Positions 18,213-26,793 of a stretch of 64,000 nt of DNA are shown piece by piece. The stretch is from Marinobacter arenosus (GTDB taxonomy: Bacteria > Pseudomonadota > Gammaproteobacteria > Pseudomonadales > Oleiphilaceae), in assembly GCF_019264345.1 (NCBI RefSeq), contig NZ_JAHVAO010000002.1:124001-188000 (forward strand), given 5' to 3'. Positions within the stretch are counted from its first letter, which is position 1. Each line of letters begins with the position of its first letter. The notes under the pieces are model-generated. The model searched no databases. It was not told the DNA's origin and worked only from the letters and a program-made list of their open reading frames with translations. The translations under genes were made by a program, and so were the position numbers.

Positions 18213-18950
18213 TCAATTTCCGGACGGACGCACATCCACAAGCTGGCCGGTTTCATCATAGACCAGTTCAAAGTTCTGGTAACGATCTTTTCCGGCAACC
18301 CGCTCGAGGGCCTGCAATGAGCGGACGGGGATGTCCACCAGCAGGGAATTGACCAGCCAGCCCGGCAGTGAGCCGTTGGGATCGGTGTGCTGCAGCCAGA
18401 TCATGCGGGTCTTGCTCCCTTCCGGGATAAACCGGTACAGGGTGTCTGAGCGGTCCACGCGGACCCGTGTATCGAATTCGGCGCGTTGGTTCGGCGTCGC
18501 GTTCAGGTCCATGATGATTTCGCCGGACCCCTGATCGCCACGGGTCCGTATACGCAGCACATAATCCCGGTCGGTCACCGGCCAGGGCATGTCGTTGACC
18601 GAATAGGCGTACCGGTCATGGAAGTCGCCCGTGCCGAAGGCGTAGGACTCCGTGCAGTTATGGACCCACTCAACGCAGGACTGTGGGTTCATCATCACGG
18701 CCATCAGGTTCTCGATAGGCGCGTCGATAACGGCTTCCGCCTTGAAGGCCTTGAAGCTGGAATCGTCCCGGTCAATCGTGTAGACGCGAATACTGTCGGC
18801 TTCCTTGCGCAGGCTCCAGCCATCCGCATCCTCGGCAGGCAGTTCTGCCCGGGCGTGGGCAGCTGCGAGTGCGGTCACCAGCAGGGCGCAAAGTCCGCTA
18901 CTGATGGCTGAGGCCAGGCCCGTAAATCGGTGGGCTCCGGTCTTTCTCAT
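18213..18950 (-). CDS. START-domain lipid-binding-type protein, secreted
   Basis: This 245-residue protein has an N-terminal signal peptide (hydrophobic core SGLCALLVTALAAAHARA, likely cleaved near residue 35). The rest resembles a START/SRPBCC fold: DGWSLRKEADSIRVYTIDRDDSSFKAFKAEAVIDAPIENLMAVMM, then NDMPWPVTDRDYVLRIRTRGD. Bacterial START proteins bind hydrophobic ligands, and periplasmic versions occur in marine gammaproteobacteria, but their ligands are largely unknown. It is divergent from the DUF2804 gene across 130 bases that should hold both promoters. It is probably its own transcription unit, 69 bases ahead of the CBS gene. Confidence 0.85.
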   Translation of the reverse strand: MRKTGAHRFTGLASAISSGLCALLVTALAAAHARAELPAEDADGWSLRKEADSIRVYTIDRDDSSFKAFKAEAVIDAPIENLMAVMMNPQSCVEWVHNCTESYAFGTGDFHDRYAYSVNDMPWPVTDRDYVLRIRTRGDQGSGEIIMDLNATPNQRAEFDTRVRVDRSDTLYRFIPEGSKTRMIWLQHTDPNGSLPGWLVNSLLVDIPVRSLQALERVAGKDRYQNFELVYDETGQLVDVRPSGN

Positions 18951-19081
18951 AGGGTAAACTTCCTTGAATATGGTGGCCCGAGTCTAGCATGAGGCTGTAA
19001 CGGATAAGGCCACGGAAACAAGGGATTGTGAACCAGGTAACTCCCTGGGCCGCTGCTCCCGTCAAATGGCCCGAAGTGACG

Positions 19082-20095
19082 ATGACTATGAGCACACGAA
19101 AGCTGATTGATGAAAACGGGAAAATCACGGCCGGCGTCCTCGACGGTCCGGTGGATGAGATCAATTACCTCGATTATGACCTTCGGACGGTCATGGACCG
19201 GCCGCGCTCCCGCCTTGCCCGCCGGTGGCGGTTCAACCAGTTCCAGTTTGTCAGCGCCATGGGGCCCGGCTGGGTCTTCGGAATGGCTCTGGTGGACCTG
19301 AAGCTGGTGGCGAACGGGTTCTTCTACCTGTACGACTTCGAAACCGGCACCCTGTATGAAAAGTCCTTTCTCCAGCCCTTCGGCCGTGGCGCACGGATTG
19401 AACCGAATCCCGAGCATGGCATGGCCACGTTCATCAAGGGCGAGGTTGCGCTCCGGATCGTTGCCGCACCGGGTGGCCGCAACATCACGGTCATTGCCCC
19501 GGGAGGCATCCGGGTCGACCTTGAGATCCAGGAGGACCATGATCCGCTCAGGCTGGTGTGTCCGGCCGGCTACAATGGCTGGGTGTTTACCCGGAAATCC
19601 GCGGGCTTGCCGGTGGAAGGGGAGGTGCGCTGGGATCACCGCATCTGGCGATGCGATGCCGACACCCGCGCCTCCATCGACTGGAGTTGCGGTTTCATGC
19701 GGCGGGAAACCGCCTGGAATTGGGCGTGCCTCGCGGGCAAACTGGCGGACGGTCGCTCCCTCGGCCTCAACCTCGCGGCCGGTGTCAATGAAACCGGGAT
19801 GACCGAAAACGCCCTGTGGCTGGAGGGTCGGTGCATCAAGCTGGGCGCTGCCCGCTTTGAGTTTGACCGGTATCGCCCGGGCAGTGACTGGGGTGTGAGT
19901 ACGGACGATGGTCGGGTGGATCTCAGGTTCGTGCCGGCAGGGGTGCGCAAGGAAAAGCTGAATGCGCTGGTGCTGGCGTCCAACTTCCGTCAGTTCATTG
20001 GCACCTTCACAGGTCATGTGGTTGATGAGGCGGGAACAAAAATCCCCGTAGAGGGCCTACGGGGATTGATGGAGGATCATTTCGCACGCTGGTAG
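19082..20095 (+). CDS. DUF2804-family protein
   Basis: This cytoplasmic protein of about 337 residues shows the features I associate with DUF2804: the opening RKLIDENGKITAGVLDGPVDEINYLDYDL and the region LGLNLAAGVNETGMTENALWLEG. Function is unknown, although the fold is lipocalin-like by family description. Start choice is uncertain: ATG 19082, ATG 19088 and GTG 19028 are all possible, and I prefer 19082 because the family core begins just after it. The last 58 bases contain a hairpin that appears to be the terminator for the oppositely directed min operon, so the coding sequence doubles as a regulatory site. Confidence 0.82.
   Translation: MTMSTRKLIDENGKITAGVLDGPVDEINYLDYDLRTVMDRPRSRLARRWRFNQFQFVSAMGPGWVFGMALVDLKLVANGFFYLYDFETGTLYEKSFLQPFGRGARIEPNPEHGMATFIKGEVALRIVAAPGGRNITVIAPGGIRVDLEIQEDHDPLRLVCPAGYNGWVFTRKSAGLPVEGEVRWDHRIWRCDADTRASIDWSCGFMRRETAWNWACLAGKLADGRSLGLNLAAGVNETGMTENALWLEGRCIKLGAARFEFDRYRPGSDWGVSTDDGRVDLRFVPAGVRKEKLNALVLASNFRQFIGTFTGHVVDEAGTKIPVEGLRGLMEDHFARW
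20038..20066 (-). terminator. Terminator of the min operon inside the DUF2804 coding region
   Basis: ATCCCCGTAG (20042-20051) and CTACGGGGAT (20057-20066) form a perfect 10-bp stem with a five-base loop. On the minus strand the stem is followed by T5 (20038-20042), the pattern of an intrinsic terminator for leftward transcripts coming from minE, whose stop is 60 bases upstream. It lies wholly inside the 3' end of the convergent DUF2804 gene. Confidence 0.82.
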
Positions 20096-20125
20096 TCCCG
20101 CTCTACAGGACTCCGGCGCCAACGA

Positions 20126-20377
20126 TCATCGTTCAGGCAGGGTCACGTTCAGTTCGAGAACGGAACAGCTTTCGTTGCGGTCGACTTCCACCTGCACCAT
20201 GTCGTCGCTGATCTGGACGTATTTTCGGATTACCGCCAACAGTTCCTGCTGCAGTTTGGGAAGGTAGTCCGGCTGGTCTCTCTGGCCGCGTTCATGGGCA
20301 ACGATGATCTGCAGTCGCTCTTTGGCCACGTTCGCGGAGTTATTCTTCTTACCCTTGAAGTAATCGAGGAAACTCAT
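20126..20377 (-). CDS. minE: Cell division topological specificity factor MinE
   Basis: MinE displaces MinD from the membrane and drives pole-to-pole oscillation, so that Z-ring inhibition is lowest at midcell. The 83 residues match the family. The N-terminal amphipathic targeting helix [15 protein letters not shown] is followed by the MinD-contact region ([16 protein letters not shown]) and the dimerisation domain ending in [11 protein letters not shown]. It is the last gene of the leftward min operon, three bases after minD, and is followed by a terminator within the convergent DUF2804 gene. Confidence 0.97.
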   Translation of the reverse strand: MSFLDYFKGKKNNSANVAKERLQIIVAHERGQRDQPDYLPKLQQELLAVIRKYVQISDDMVQVEVDRNESCSVLELNVTLPER

Positions 20378-20380
20378 CCG

Positions 20381-21193
20381 TTAGCCCCCCTTGAACATCC
20401 GTGAGAAAAACCCTTTCTTCTGGGCCGTCATGAACCGGTGCTCCCGGTCCTCGCCGAGCAGTCGGGCCACGGCGTCGTCGTAGGCCTGGCCGGCATCGCT
20501 TTCTTCCTCGAGAATTACGGGGAGGCCCTGGTTAGAGGCGTTCAGCACCACCTGGCTTTCTGGAATCAGGCCCAACAGAGGGATTGCGAGGATTTCCTCA
20601 ACATCGCCCACCGACAGCATTTCGCCTTTCTCAACCCGGGCCGGGTTGTAGCGGGTAAGCAGCAGGTGTTCCTTGACGGGGTCCTGTCCCATCTCTGCAC
20701 GGCGGGATTTGCTCTGCAGAATGCCGAGAATGCGATCGGAATCCCGAACCGAGGACACCTCCGGGTTGGTGACTACCACCGCTTCGTCGGCATAGTACAG
20801 CGCCATCAGGGCACCGTGTTCGATGCCGGCGGGGGAATCGCAGACGATGTAATCGAAGGTTTCGGACAGCTCGTTGATGACCTTTTCGACGCCATCCTTG
20901 GTCAGCGCTTCCTTCTCGCGGGTCTGGGAGGCTGGCAGGATGTAAAGGGTATCGACGCGCTTGTCGCGGATCAGCGCCTGGTTCAGGCTGGCTTCACCCT
21001 GAATGACGTTGACGAAGTCGTACACGACCCGTCGTTCGCAGTTCATGATCAGGTCAAGATTGCGCAGTCCCACGTCAAAATCGATGACCACGGTTTTGTG
21101 GCCGCGTTTAGCAAGGCCGGTGCTGATTGAGGCGCTGGTGGTGGTCTTACCAACGCCGCCCTTTCCTGAAGTAACGACAATGATTCTAGCCAA
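20381..21193 (-). CDS. minD: Septum-site determining ATPase MinD
   Basis: MinD is a membrane-bound deviant Walker ATPase that recruits MinC and responds to MinE. The 270 residues have the deviant P-loop GKGGVGKTTTSAS at residues 10-22, a Walker B region VVIDFDVGLRNLD, and YIVCDSPAGIE. The C-terminal amphipathic membrane-targeting helix is present (AQKKGFFSRMFKGG). It lies 76 bases after minC and three bases before minE, in the conserved order. Confidence 0.98.
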   Translation of the reverse strand: MARIIVVTSGKGGVGKTTTSASISTGLAKRGHKTVVIDFDVGLRNLDLIMNCERRVVYDFVNVIQGEASLNQALIRDKRVDTLYILPASQTREKEALTKDGVEKVINELSETFDYIVCDSPAGIEHGALMALYYADEAVVVTNPEVSSVRDSDRILGILQSKSRRAEMGQDPVKEHLLLTRYNPARVEKGEMLSVGDVEEILAIPLLGLIPESQVVLNASNQGLPVILEEESDAGQAYDDAVARLLGEDREHRFMTAQKKGFFSRMFKGG

Positions 21194-21269
21194 GGTTAGA
21201 TTCCTGTTTCGCGGTGGATTCGTCGTGTCTGCCGAATTATCCGGTCAAGTTGTTGTTGTCCTCTTGATA

Positions 21270-22031
21270 TCAGGCCTTGTCCAGTGGCGTTACCACCAGC
21301 AGGTCGTCCCTGAGCTGGATCTGCACAGCGCTTTTCCAGCCATTGTCCTGAAGATCTTCGGAGATTTTATAGTGTCCGGCGATGGACACAAGCTCCGCCT
21401 CAAGAGATTGGCAGAAAACCCGGGCCGATTCGGCCCCGTGAATGCCCGCCAGGGCCCGACCCCGCAAGGGGCCGTAAACGTGAATATTGCCAGCAGCGAG
21501 CACTTCGGCGCCGGCCTGAACCGGTGCCAGTATGATCAGGTCCCCATCCGGCGCGTAAACCTGCTGTCCGGACCGGACCGGCTGGTTGATCACTCGGGCA
21601 GGACTGGGGTCGGAGGAGGTGCTGGCAGCCGTGGGTTCCACCGCCTCTCGTGCCTCGCCTCCGGTGGCCGGTTCCGGCTCGTGCGCGCGATCCCGGTGAC
21701 TGCTGCCAGGCAGCAACGCCAATGCCGCGCCCCTCGCGAGTCGCCTCTGATCATCATTGCCTCCACGGACGCCCACCACGTGGATGTTGTGGCGGCGGCA
21801 GGTGCCAATGATCTTGAAGAAATCCAGCTCGCTGTCGAGACCCTCGTACCTCTCCAGGCTGACAATAATGGGAATATCCTTGAAGAAGCCCGGCGCCTGA
21901 CTGATCTTGTCCCGCAGGGTTGCTTCAAAGTCGTCGTTGTCGAAGTAGTGCAACTCCAGTGCGGTCATCGACACGCTGGCGCTTTTCAGTTGAAAAACCT
22001 GGTTAACCCCGGAGGTGGCGGTATCGGTCAT
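21270..22031 (-). CDS. minC: Septum-site determining protein MinC
   Basis: MinC inhibits FtsZ polymerisation and is positioned by MinD. The 253 residues comprise an N-terminal FtsZ-binding domain (residues 1-110, VFQLKSASVSMTALELHY), a linker rich in Pro, Ala and Ser (about 120-160), and the C-terminal beta-helix MinD-binding domain (VRSGQQVYAPDGDLIILAPVQAGAEVLAAGNIHVYGPLRGRA). The start overlaps the stop of the upstream HopJ-family gene (ATGA), so translation may be coupled. MinC usually heads its operon; here two small genes precede it. Confidence 0.97.
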   Translation of the reverse strand: MTDTATSGVNQVFQLKSASVSMTALELHYFDNDDFEATLRDKISQAPGFFKDIPIIVSLERYEGLDSELDFFKIIGTCRRHNIHVVGVRGGNDDQRRLARGAALALLPGSSHRDRAHEPEPATGGEAREAVEPTAASTSSDPSPARVINQPVRSGQQVYAPDGDLIILAPVQAGAEVLAAGNIHVYGPLRGRALAGIHGAESARVFCQSLEAELVSIAGHYKISEDLQDNGWKSAVQIQLRDDLLVVTPLDKA

Positions 22032-22408
22032 GAACGGGTCTCTTCCATGGTGTTTGGCGTCGGGCGCGGTCGCAGGGGCTCGTCCTCAAAGCGGATGCCG
22101 GACCAGCCGGTACTGATGAACTGGCGAATGTTGCCATGGCTGTCACCGGCCGGGTCGCCCATAACCTGTTGGTAGTGCTGTGCGAACAGTTGCAGGGTTT
22201 CGGTCTCTGGCAGATTGCAGTAGCGGCCCAGGGCAAAGACCCGGCAGGATCCGACGTTTTCACCCGCCGGGTTGTGCAGCGGACCGTTGTGGAAGCCAGT
22301 CGGCTGGTATTCAAAATGGCGGTCGATCAGTGCCAGGGTATCGTCGAAATCCGCATGGCCTGCCGCAAGGGAGGCAAGATGGATGCGCACCGCGTCATTG
22401 ACGTTCAT
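22028..22408 (-). CDS. HopJ-family conserved protein
   Basis: This small acidic cytoplasmic protein (126 residues) resembles the PF08888 'HopJ type III effector' family. The name comes from a plant-pathogen member; family proteins are widespread in free-living gammaproteobacteria, and no secretion genes are near, so an effector role is unlikely. The start MNVNDAVRIHLASLAAGHADF at 22408 overlaps the upstream DUF1244 stop by one base, and its stop overlaps the minC start. An in-frame start 15 codons upstream exists but would run into DUF1244. Conserved stretches include DRHFEYQPTGFHNG and GENVGSCRVFALGRYCNL. The actual function is unknown. Confidence 0.8.
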   Translation of the reverse strand: MNVNDAVRIHLASLAAGHADFDDTLALIDRHFEYQPTGFHNGPLHNPAGENVGSCRVFALGRYCNLPETETLQLFAQHYQQVMGDPAGDSHGNIRQFISTGWSGIRFEDEPLRPRPTPNTMEETRS

Positions 22409-22686
22409 TATTTGTGATCCTGCTTGGGACCGATCTGGTAGCGGGATTTCCACTCTTCATAGGGCATGCCGTAGATTTCTTCCCGGGCATCCGGATCCGA
22501 AATGTCGAAACCGCGCTCTTCGGCTTCGGCGCGGTACCACTTGGACAGGCAGTTTCGGCAGAAGCCGGCGAGGTTCATCAGATCAATGTTCTGTACGTCG
22601 GTGTTGGTCTGCAGGTGCTGCACCAGCCGCCGAAAGGCAGCGGCCTCGATTTCAGTGCGATCGGACTCTGGAATTGGGTTGCTCAT
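22408..22686 (-). CDS. DUF1244-family small protein
   Basis: The 92-residue protein matches the small DUF1244 family (function unknown). Recognisable stretches are AAFRRLVQHLQTNTDVQNIDLMNLAGFCRNCLSKW and GMPYEEWKSRYQ. The two cysteines in FCRNCLSKWY form a CxxC that may bind metal. It is the first gene of the leftward set with the HopJ-family gene and minCDE (one-base overlap with the former). It is divergent from dinB; the 117-base gap between them contains a LexA box. Confidence 0.85.
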   Translation of the reverse strand: MSNPIPESDRTEIEAAAFRRLVQHLQTNTDVQNIDLMNLAGFCRNCLSKWYRAEAEERGFDISDPDAREEIYGMPYEEWKSRYQIGPKQDHK

Positions 22687-22760
22687 GGGGCCTCGCGTCG
22701 ATTCTGACTCGTTGTAATGGGATTCCTGACATTCTCAGCATGATAGCTTAAGATACAAGG

Positions 22761-22776
22761 CTGTATAAATGTACAG
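22761..22776. promoter_or_regulatory. LexA (SOS) box upstream of dinB
   Basis: CTGTATAAATGTACAG is a CTG-N10-CAG operator with an AT-rich centre, close to the E. coli LexA consensus CTGTATATAAAAACAG. It lies 28 bases before the dinB ATG, overlapping the expected promoter. SOS control of dinB is established in E. coli and pseudomonads. The box could also affect the divergent DUF1244 gene, whose start is 75 bases away. Confidence 0.92.
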
Positions 22777-22803
22777 AATGTTGACGCGAGCCGCCCTTTT
22801 ACC

Positions 22804-23868
22804 ATGCATCAGCGCAAAATTATCCATCTGGACTGCGATTGCTTCTACGCGGCGGTGGAAATGCGGGACGATCCGAGCCTGCGAGACGTGCCGCTGGCGG
22901 TGGGCGGCGCCGGCGGTCGGGGCGTGGTGACGACCTGCAACTATCGGGCGCGGGCCTTCGGCGTGCGGTCTGCGATGCCGGGTAGTGAAGCCCGCAGGCT
23001 GTGCCCGGGGCTTGTGACCGTTCCGCCTGACATGGCCCGCTACCGCGCGGCATCGCAACAGGTGATGGCCATCCTGCGGGAAATGACCGATCTGGTGGAA
23101 CCGCTATCCCTGGACGAAGCCTTCCTGGATGTCTCCGACATTACCGATCACAAAGGCAGCGCGACGCTGATGGCCCGTTACCTGAGGGAGCGCATCCATC
23201 GGGAGGTCGGGATCACCGTCTCGGCCGGCGTTGCCCCCAACAAATTCCTGGCCAAGATTGCCAGTGACTGGGAAAAACCCGATGGCCTGTTTGTCATCCG
23301 GCCGGAAGACGTTGATCTCTTTGTCCGCCGGCTGCCGGTGGAAAAACTGTTCGGTGTCGGCCAGGTGACGGCAGGCAAACTGCATGCGCTCGGTGTTGAA
23401 ACCTGCGGTGACCTTCAGGCGGTTGGCCCCGAGGTGCTGGTCGATCGGTTCGGCAAGCAGGGGTATCGGCTGCACGAAATGGCGCACGGTCGGGATGAGC
23501 GCCCGGTGGTGGTTTCCCGCATCGCCAAATCGATCAGCGTCGAGCGAACCTTTTCCCAGGACCTTCCGGACCGGTCCGCCTGTGAGACCGTCATGGCTGC
23601 CCTGGTAGCGGACCTGAACCTTCGTTTGACCCGCAAGGCGCGGCAGAAACCCATCCACAAGCTGTTCATCAAGATCCGTTACAGCGATTTCTCAACCCAT
23701 ACCCTGGAGCGGGTGCGGGAGCACATCAAAGAGCCCGGGTTCGAGGATTATCTGCCCCTCTTCAAGGAACTGGTCGGTGACAAGGACCGTCCTGTGCGCC
23801 TGCTGGGGCTCGGGGTCCGGTTTCGGAACGATGACGCACCGGTCACCCAATTGCGGTTGTTCGACTGA
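22804..23868 (+). CDS. dinB: DNA polymerase IV (Y-family, translesion)
   Basis: This is an error-prone translesion polymerase. The 354 residues have catalytic carboxylates D10 ([12 protein letters not shown]) and D104-E105 ([12 protein letters not shown]), the steric-gate region CFYAAVE, helix-hairpin-helix thumb elements and the little-finger domain. The C-terminus ends in TQLRLFD, a QLxLF-type beta-clamp-binding motif. A LexA box 28 bases upstream indicates SOS induction. It is convergent with the PAP2 gene, only two bases between the two stop codons, so neither has room for its own terminator. Confidence 0.97.
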   Translation: MHQRKIIHLDCDCFYAAVEMRDDPSLRDVPLAVGGAGGRGVVTTCNYRARAFGVRSAMPGSEARRLCPGLVTVPPDMARYRAASQQVMAILREMTDLVEPLSLDEAFLDVSDITDHKGSATLMARYLRERIHREVGITVSAGVAPNKFLAKIASDWEKPDGLFVIRPEDVDLFVRRLPVEKLFGVGQVTAGKLHALGVETCGDLQAVGPEVLVDRFGKQGYRLHEMAHGRDERPVVVSRIAKSISVERTFSQDLPDRSACETVMAALVADLNLRLTRKARQKPIHKLFIKIRYSDFSTHTLERVREHIKEPGFEDYLPLFKELVGDKDRPVRLLGLGVRFRNDDAPVTQLRLFD

Positions 23869-23870
23869 CC

Positions 23871-24443
23871 TCACGCCGGCAGCAGTAGCAACATGTCGGG
23901 GAGCAGGTACCGGGCCGAGGCGTAGCCCATCAGGCCGCCAATCACCGCACCAGCCGCAACATCAGTCGGGTAGTGCAGGCCCAGAACCACCCGGGATGCG
24001 GCAACGCTGAGAGTGAATGGCAGGATCACCAGCGCCAGGCCGGGCAAAACCAGGGTTAGCATGGTCTGGAAACAGACGGCGTGCAGGGTGTGGCCGGACG
24101 GGAAACTGTACCGGTCCAGAGGCGGTGTGCCGCAACTGATGGATGGGAAGGAAATAAAAGGTCTCTCCCGCACCAGCCAGCGCTTCAGCAGCTTGTAGGT
24201 CAGGGTGCAGGAAAGCCCGGTGAGTGCCATCAGCACGGCCAGTGCCGGCCCCTGACCGGTCGCGATCAGGGGGGTGGCAAGTATCAGTGCATACCAGAAC
24301 CAGCCATCGCCCAGTCGACTGACCAGTTGGAAATAGCCGAGCGCGCTCGGGAATCGCGCGATACCGTTGATGGCCTGGCAGAACGCGTATTCCCGTTGGT
24401 CCGCCTGATTAAAGAATCGAGATGCTTTGCTTGTTAATGCCAT
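23871..24443 (-). CDS. PAP2-family membrane phosphatase
   Basis: This 190-residue membrane phosphatase has about five hydrophobic segments and the three PAP2 motifs: KRWLVRERP, PSGHTLH and SRVVLGLHYPTDV. Such enzymes dephosphorylate phosphatidate, isoprenyl pyrophosphates or sugar-lipid intermediates. ATG 24443 (MALTSKASRFF) is chosen; longer starts run through the glycosyltransferase gene in another frame. It overlaps that upstream gene by 35 bases, so the two are co-transcribed. The pairing suggests synthesis or remodelling of a glycolipid. Confidence 0.9.
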   Translation of the reverse strand: MALTSKASRFFNQADQREYAFCQAINGIARFPSALGYFQLVSRLGDGWFWYALILATPLIATGQGPALAVLMALTGLSCTLTYKLLKRWLVRERPFISFPSISCGTPPLDRYSFPSGHTLHAVCFQTMLTLVLPGLALVILPFTLSVAASRVVLGLHYPTDVAAGAVIGGLMGYASARYLLPDMLLLLPA

Positions 24444-25629
24444 GGTATCCGACCCCAGCAGGTTGGTTGAAAACCAGTTGTTCGAACTGCTCGATCTGCG
24501 AGTTCCAGTCCAGTTCGAGGGCATCCAGGCGAGCCTGGGCGCGAATGCGATTAAGCAGAGTTGGTTGGTCGGCCAGGCGCAGGGCGCTGTCGACAAAGTC
24601 TTCATCCCGGGGCAGGGCGGCTTTCATGCCGTTCTCTTCATGGCGCAAATGCTCGCTGGCCGCGCCGTCGTCGAAGGCCACGACCGCAAGTCCACTGGCC
24701 ATCGCTTCGAGAACCACGTTGCCGAAGGTGTCCGTCTTGCTCGGAAACAGAAACAGGTCACCGGAGGCATAGTGACGGGCGAGGTCTTCGCCACGCTGAG
24801 TGCCGCAGAAAACGTAATCCGGATGCCGTTCAGCCAGTTGTCGCCGCAGGGGGCCATCGCCCACCAGGATGAAGCGGGCCTGTGGGTGCAGGCCCCGAAT
24901 CCGCTCGTAACAGGCGACGGCCATGCGCAGGTTTTTTTCCGGTGCCAGGCGGCCCACATAAATCACTGCCCGATCGTTGGCGTTAAGGCCCCATTCCGCC
25001 CGCAGGGCATGGTCCCGCTTGTGAGGACTGAAACGGCCGCAGTCGACGCCGCGGCTCCACAGGCCGGCAGGTTTGATCCCCATGGCAGCGATGGTCTGTT
25101 CCATCTTGCGGGTCGGTACCAGGGTGACGGCCGTGCGATTGTGGAACCAGCGGCCATAGGCGCACAGCAGCCGCTCGAGAATCCCCACGCCGTAATAGCG
25201 GCTGTAACGGTGGAAGTTCGTATGGAAACCGGAACATACGGGGACGCCCATTGCCCGCGCCGCCGTTACCGCAGCTACCCCCAGAGGCCCCTGCGTTGCC
25301 ACGTAGACGGCATCCGGACGGTCCTGTTTCCAGAGCCTTCTGAGACGGCTGCTGCGAACCAGGCCAAAGCGGAGATCGGCATAACCCGGCAGTGGCAGGC
25401 CGGTAACCACATGCTCGTGACTGAACAGGCCGCGACCGGCGCCGGCCACCGATCCCTTGCTTTCATGACGTTGTCGGGGGCGTATCACGGTGACACGGTG
25501 TCCACGCTGCATCAGTCCCTGGCAGAGGTGTCTCAGGGTATTCGCCACCCCATTGATTTCCGGGGGAAAGGTCTCGGAAACAATGGTAATGTGTTGTTCA
25601 CGTCGCTTGGCCTGGATGGTCTCGGTCAC
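24409..25629 (-). CDS. GT4-family glycosyltransferase
   Basis: This GT-B fold glycosyltransferase has 406 residues from the GTG at 25629, which has AGGAAA a few bases upstream; an open frame continues for a further 780 bases but only opposite the aldo-keto reductase gene. The N-terminal acceptor domain has SETFPPEINGVANTLRHLCQGL and GFHTNFHRYSRYYG. The C-terminal nucleotide-sugar domain has VIYVGRLAPEKNLRMAV, FILVGDGPLR and DTFGNVVLEAMASGLAVVAFD. The pattern resembles MgtA/SqdX-like transferases acting on diacylglycerol or inositol lipids. It is paired with a PAP2 phosphatase and divergent from the reductase gene. The sugar donor is not predictable here. Confidence 0.88.
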   Translation of the reverse strand: MTETIQAKRREQHITIVSETFPPEINGVANTLRHLCQGLMQRGHRVTVIRPRQRHESKGSVAGAGRGLFSHEHVVTGLPLPGYADLRFGLVRSSRLRRLWKQDRPDAVYVATQGPLGVAAVTAARAMGVPVCSGFHTNFHRYSRYYGVGILERLLCAYGRWFHNRTAVTLVPTRKMEQTIAAMGIKPAGLWSRGVDCGRFSPHKRDHALRAEWGLNANDRAVIYVGRLAPEKNLRMAVACYERIRGLHPQARFILVGDGPLRRQLAERHPDYVFCGTQRGEDLARHYASGDLFLFPSKTDTFGNVVLEAMASGLAVVAFDDGAASEHLRHEENGMKAALPRDEDFVDSALRLADQPTLLNRIRAQARLDALELDWNSQIEQFEQLVFNQPAGVGYHGINKQSISIL

Positions 25630-25743
25630 GATGTTTCCTGTGGTTCCTCTGACATGTCTCCAGTGTGGAAACTGGGCATGACAGTTAGACGACAGTCCCG
25701 TGACATTCCCTTTACCCGTCGAACAAACGGATGCGGAGAAATT

Positions 25744-26781
25744 ATGCAAACGCGAAAGCTTGGCAATACCGACATTGATGTCAGTCTTATCTGCCTGGGC
25801 ACCATGACCTGGGGGGAGCAGAATACCGAGCAGGACGCTTTTGAGCAGCTGGACTACGCCACGTCGCAGGGCGTGAATTTCATCGACGCGGCAGAAATGT
25901 ACCCGGTCCCGCCCCGGGCCGAGACCCAGGGTTTGACCGAGGCCTGCCTGGGTAACTGGCTGGCGAAGCGGGGGCGCCGAGATGACCTGGTCATCGCCTC
26001 CAAGGTGGCAGGCCCCGGCAATGGCCTGACCTACCTCCGGAACGGGCCCCGGCTGACCCGGGCGCACATCCGGGAGGCCTGCGATGCCAGTCTGCAGCGT
26101 CTGAAGACGGACTACATCGATCTGTACCAGGTCCACTGGCCGGATCGCACGGCCAATTTCTTCGGCAAGCTGGGGTACGAGCACAACCCGGACGAGACGT
26201 TTACCCCAATTGAAGAAACCCTGGGTGCCCTGGACGAGCTGGTCCGTGAGGGCAAGATCCGCCATGTCGGCCTGTCCAATGAAACCCCATGGGGAACCAT
26301 GGAGTATCTTCGCCTGGCCAGAGAGAAAGGCTGGCCACGCCCGGTCAGCATCCAGAATCCCTACAACCTGTTGAACCGAACCTTCGAGGTGGGTATGGCG
26401 GAAATCGCGCACCGGGAACGGGTCGGGTTACTGGCCTATTCGCCACTGGCCTTCGGCATGCTGTCCGGCAAGTACCTGGGCGAGGCGTGGCCTGAGAAAG
26501 GACGGCTGACCCTCTACGAGCGGTTCACCCGCTACACCAGTGGCCGCGGTATGGACGCGACCCGGGCATACGTGGAGCTGGCCCGGAAGCATGGCTTGTC
26601 GCCGGTGCAGATGGCGCTGGCCTACGTCAACAGTCGCAGCTTTGTCACCAGCAACATCATTGGTGCCACCACCATGGAGCAGCTGCGTGAAAACATTGGT
26701 TCGGCCGCCGTGGAGCTGGATTCGGAGGTGTTGGAGGCCATAGAAGCCATTCACGGGGATTACACGTACCCCTGTCCGTAA
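25744..26781 (+). CDS. Aldo-keto reductase, Tas type
   Basis: This is a 345-residue NADPH-dependent aldo-keto reductase with the length and order of E. coli Tas. The (beta/alpha)8 barrel shows catalytic residues D and Y (NFIDAAEMYPVPPRAETQG), K (VIASKVAGPGNG) and H (LYQVHWPD), and the cofactor-binding SNIIGATTMEQLREN near the C-terminus. ATG 25744 follows GGAGA. The gene is divergent from the glycosyltransferase across 114 bases and followed by a hairpin. Its substrate is unknown. The upstream open frame back to 24427 is antisense to the glycosyltransferase and is not used. Confidence 0.94.
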   Translation: MQTRKLGNTDIDVSLICLGTMTWGEQNTEQDAFEQLDYATSQGVNFIDAAEMYPVPPRAETQGLTEACLGNWLAKRGRRDDLVIASKVAGPGNGLTYLRNGPRLTRAHIREACDASLQRLKTDYIDLYQVHWPDRTANFFGKLGYEHNPDETFTPIEETLGALDELVREGKIRHVGLSNETPWGTMEYLRLAREKGWPRPVSIQNPYNLLNRTFEVGMAEIAHRERVGLLAYSPLAFGMLSGKYLGEAWPEKGRLTLYERFTRYTSGRGMDATRAYVELARKHGLSPVQMALAYVNSRSFVTSNIIGATTMEQLRENIGSAAVELDSEVLEAIEAIHGDYTYPCP

Positions 26782-26793
26782 TTGTTCAGGCAG

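Noticed and set aside
22028..22408. HopJ-like protein as a type III secretion effector
   Set aside because: No secretion genes are nearby, the gene is coupled to minC, and the family is widespread in free-living bacteria, so the name is only historical.
24427..25743. Plus-strand extension of the aldo-keto reductase frame back to 24427
   Set aside because: The extension is antisense to the glycosyltransferase, whose motifs are clear; family length and ribosome site support ATG 25744.
25630..26412. Minus-strand N-terminal extension of the glycosyltransferase
   Set aside because: It runs opposite the aldo-keto reductase and has no family likeness; the GTG at 25629 with AGGAAA gives a normal-length enzyme.
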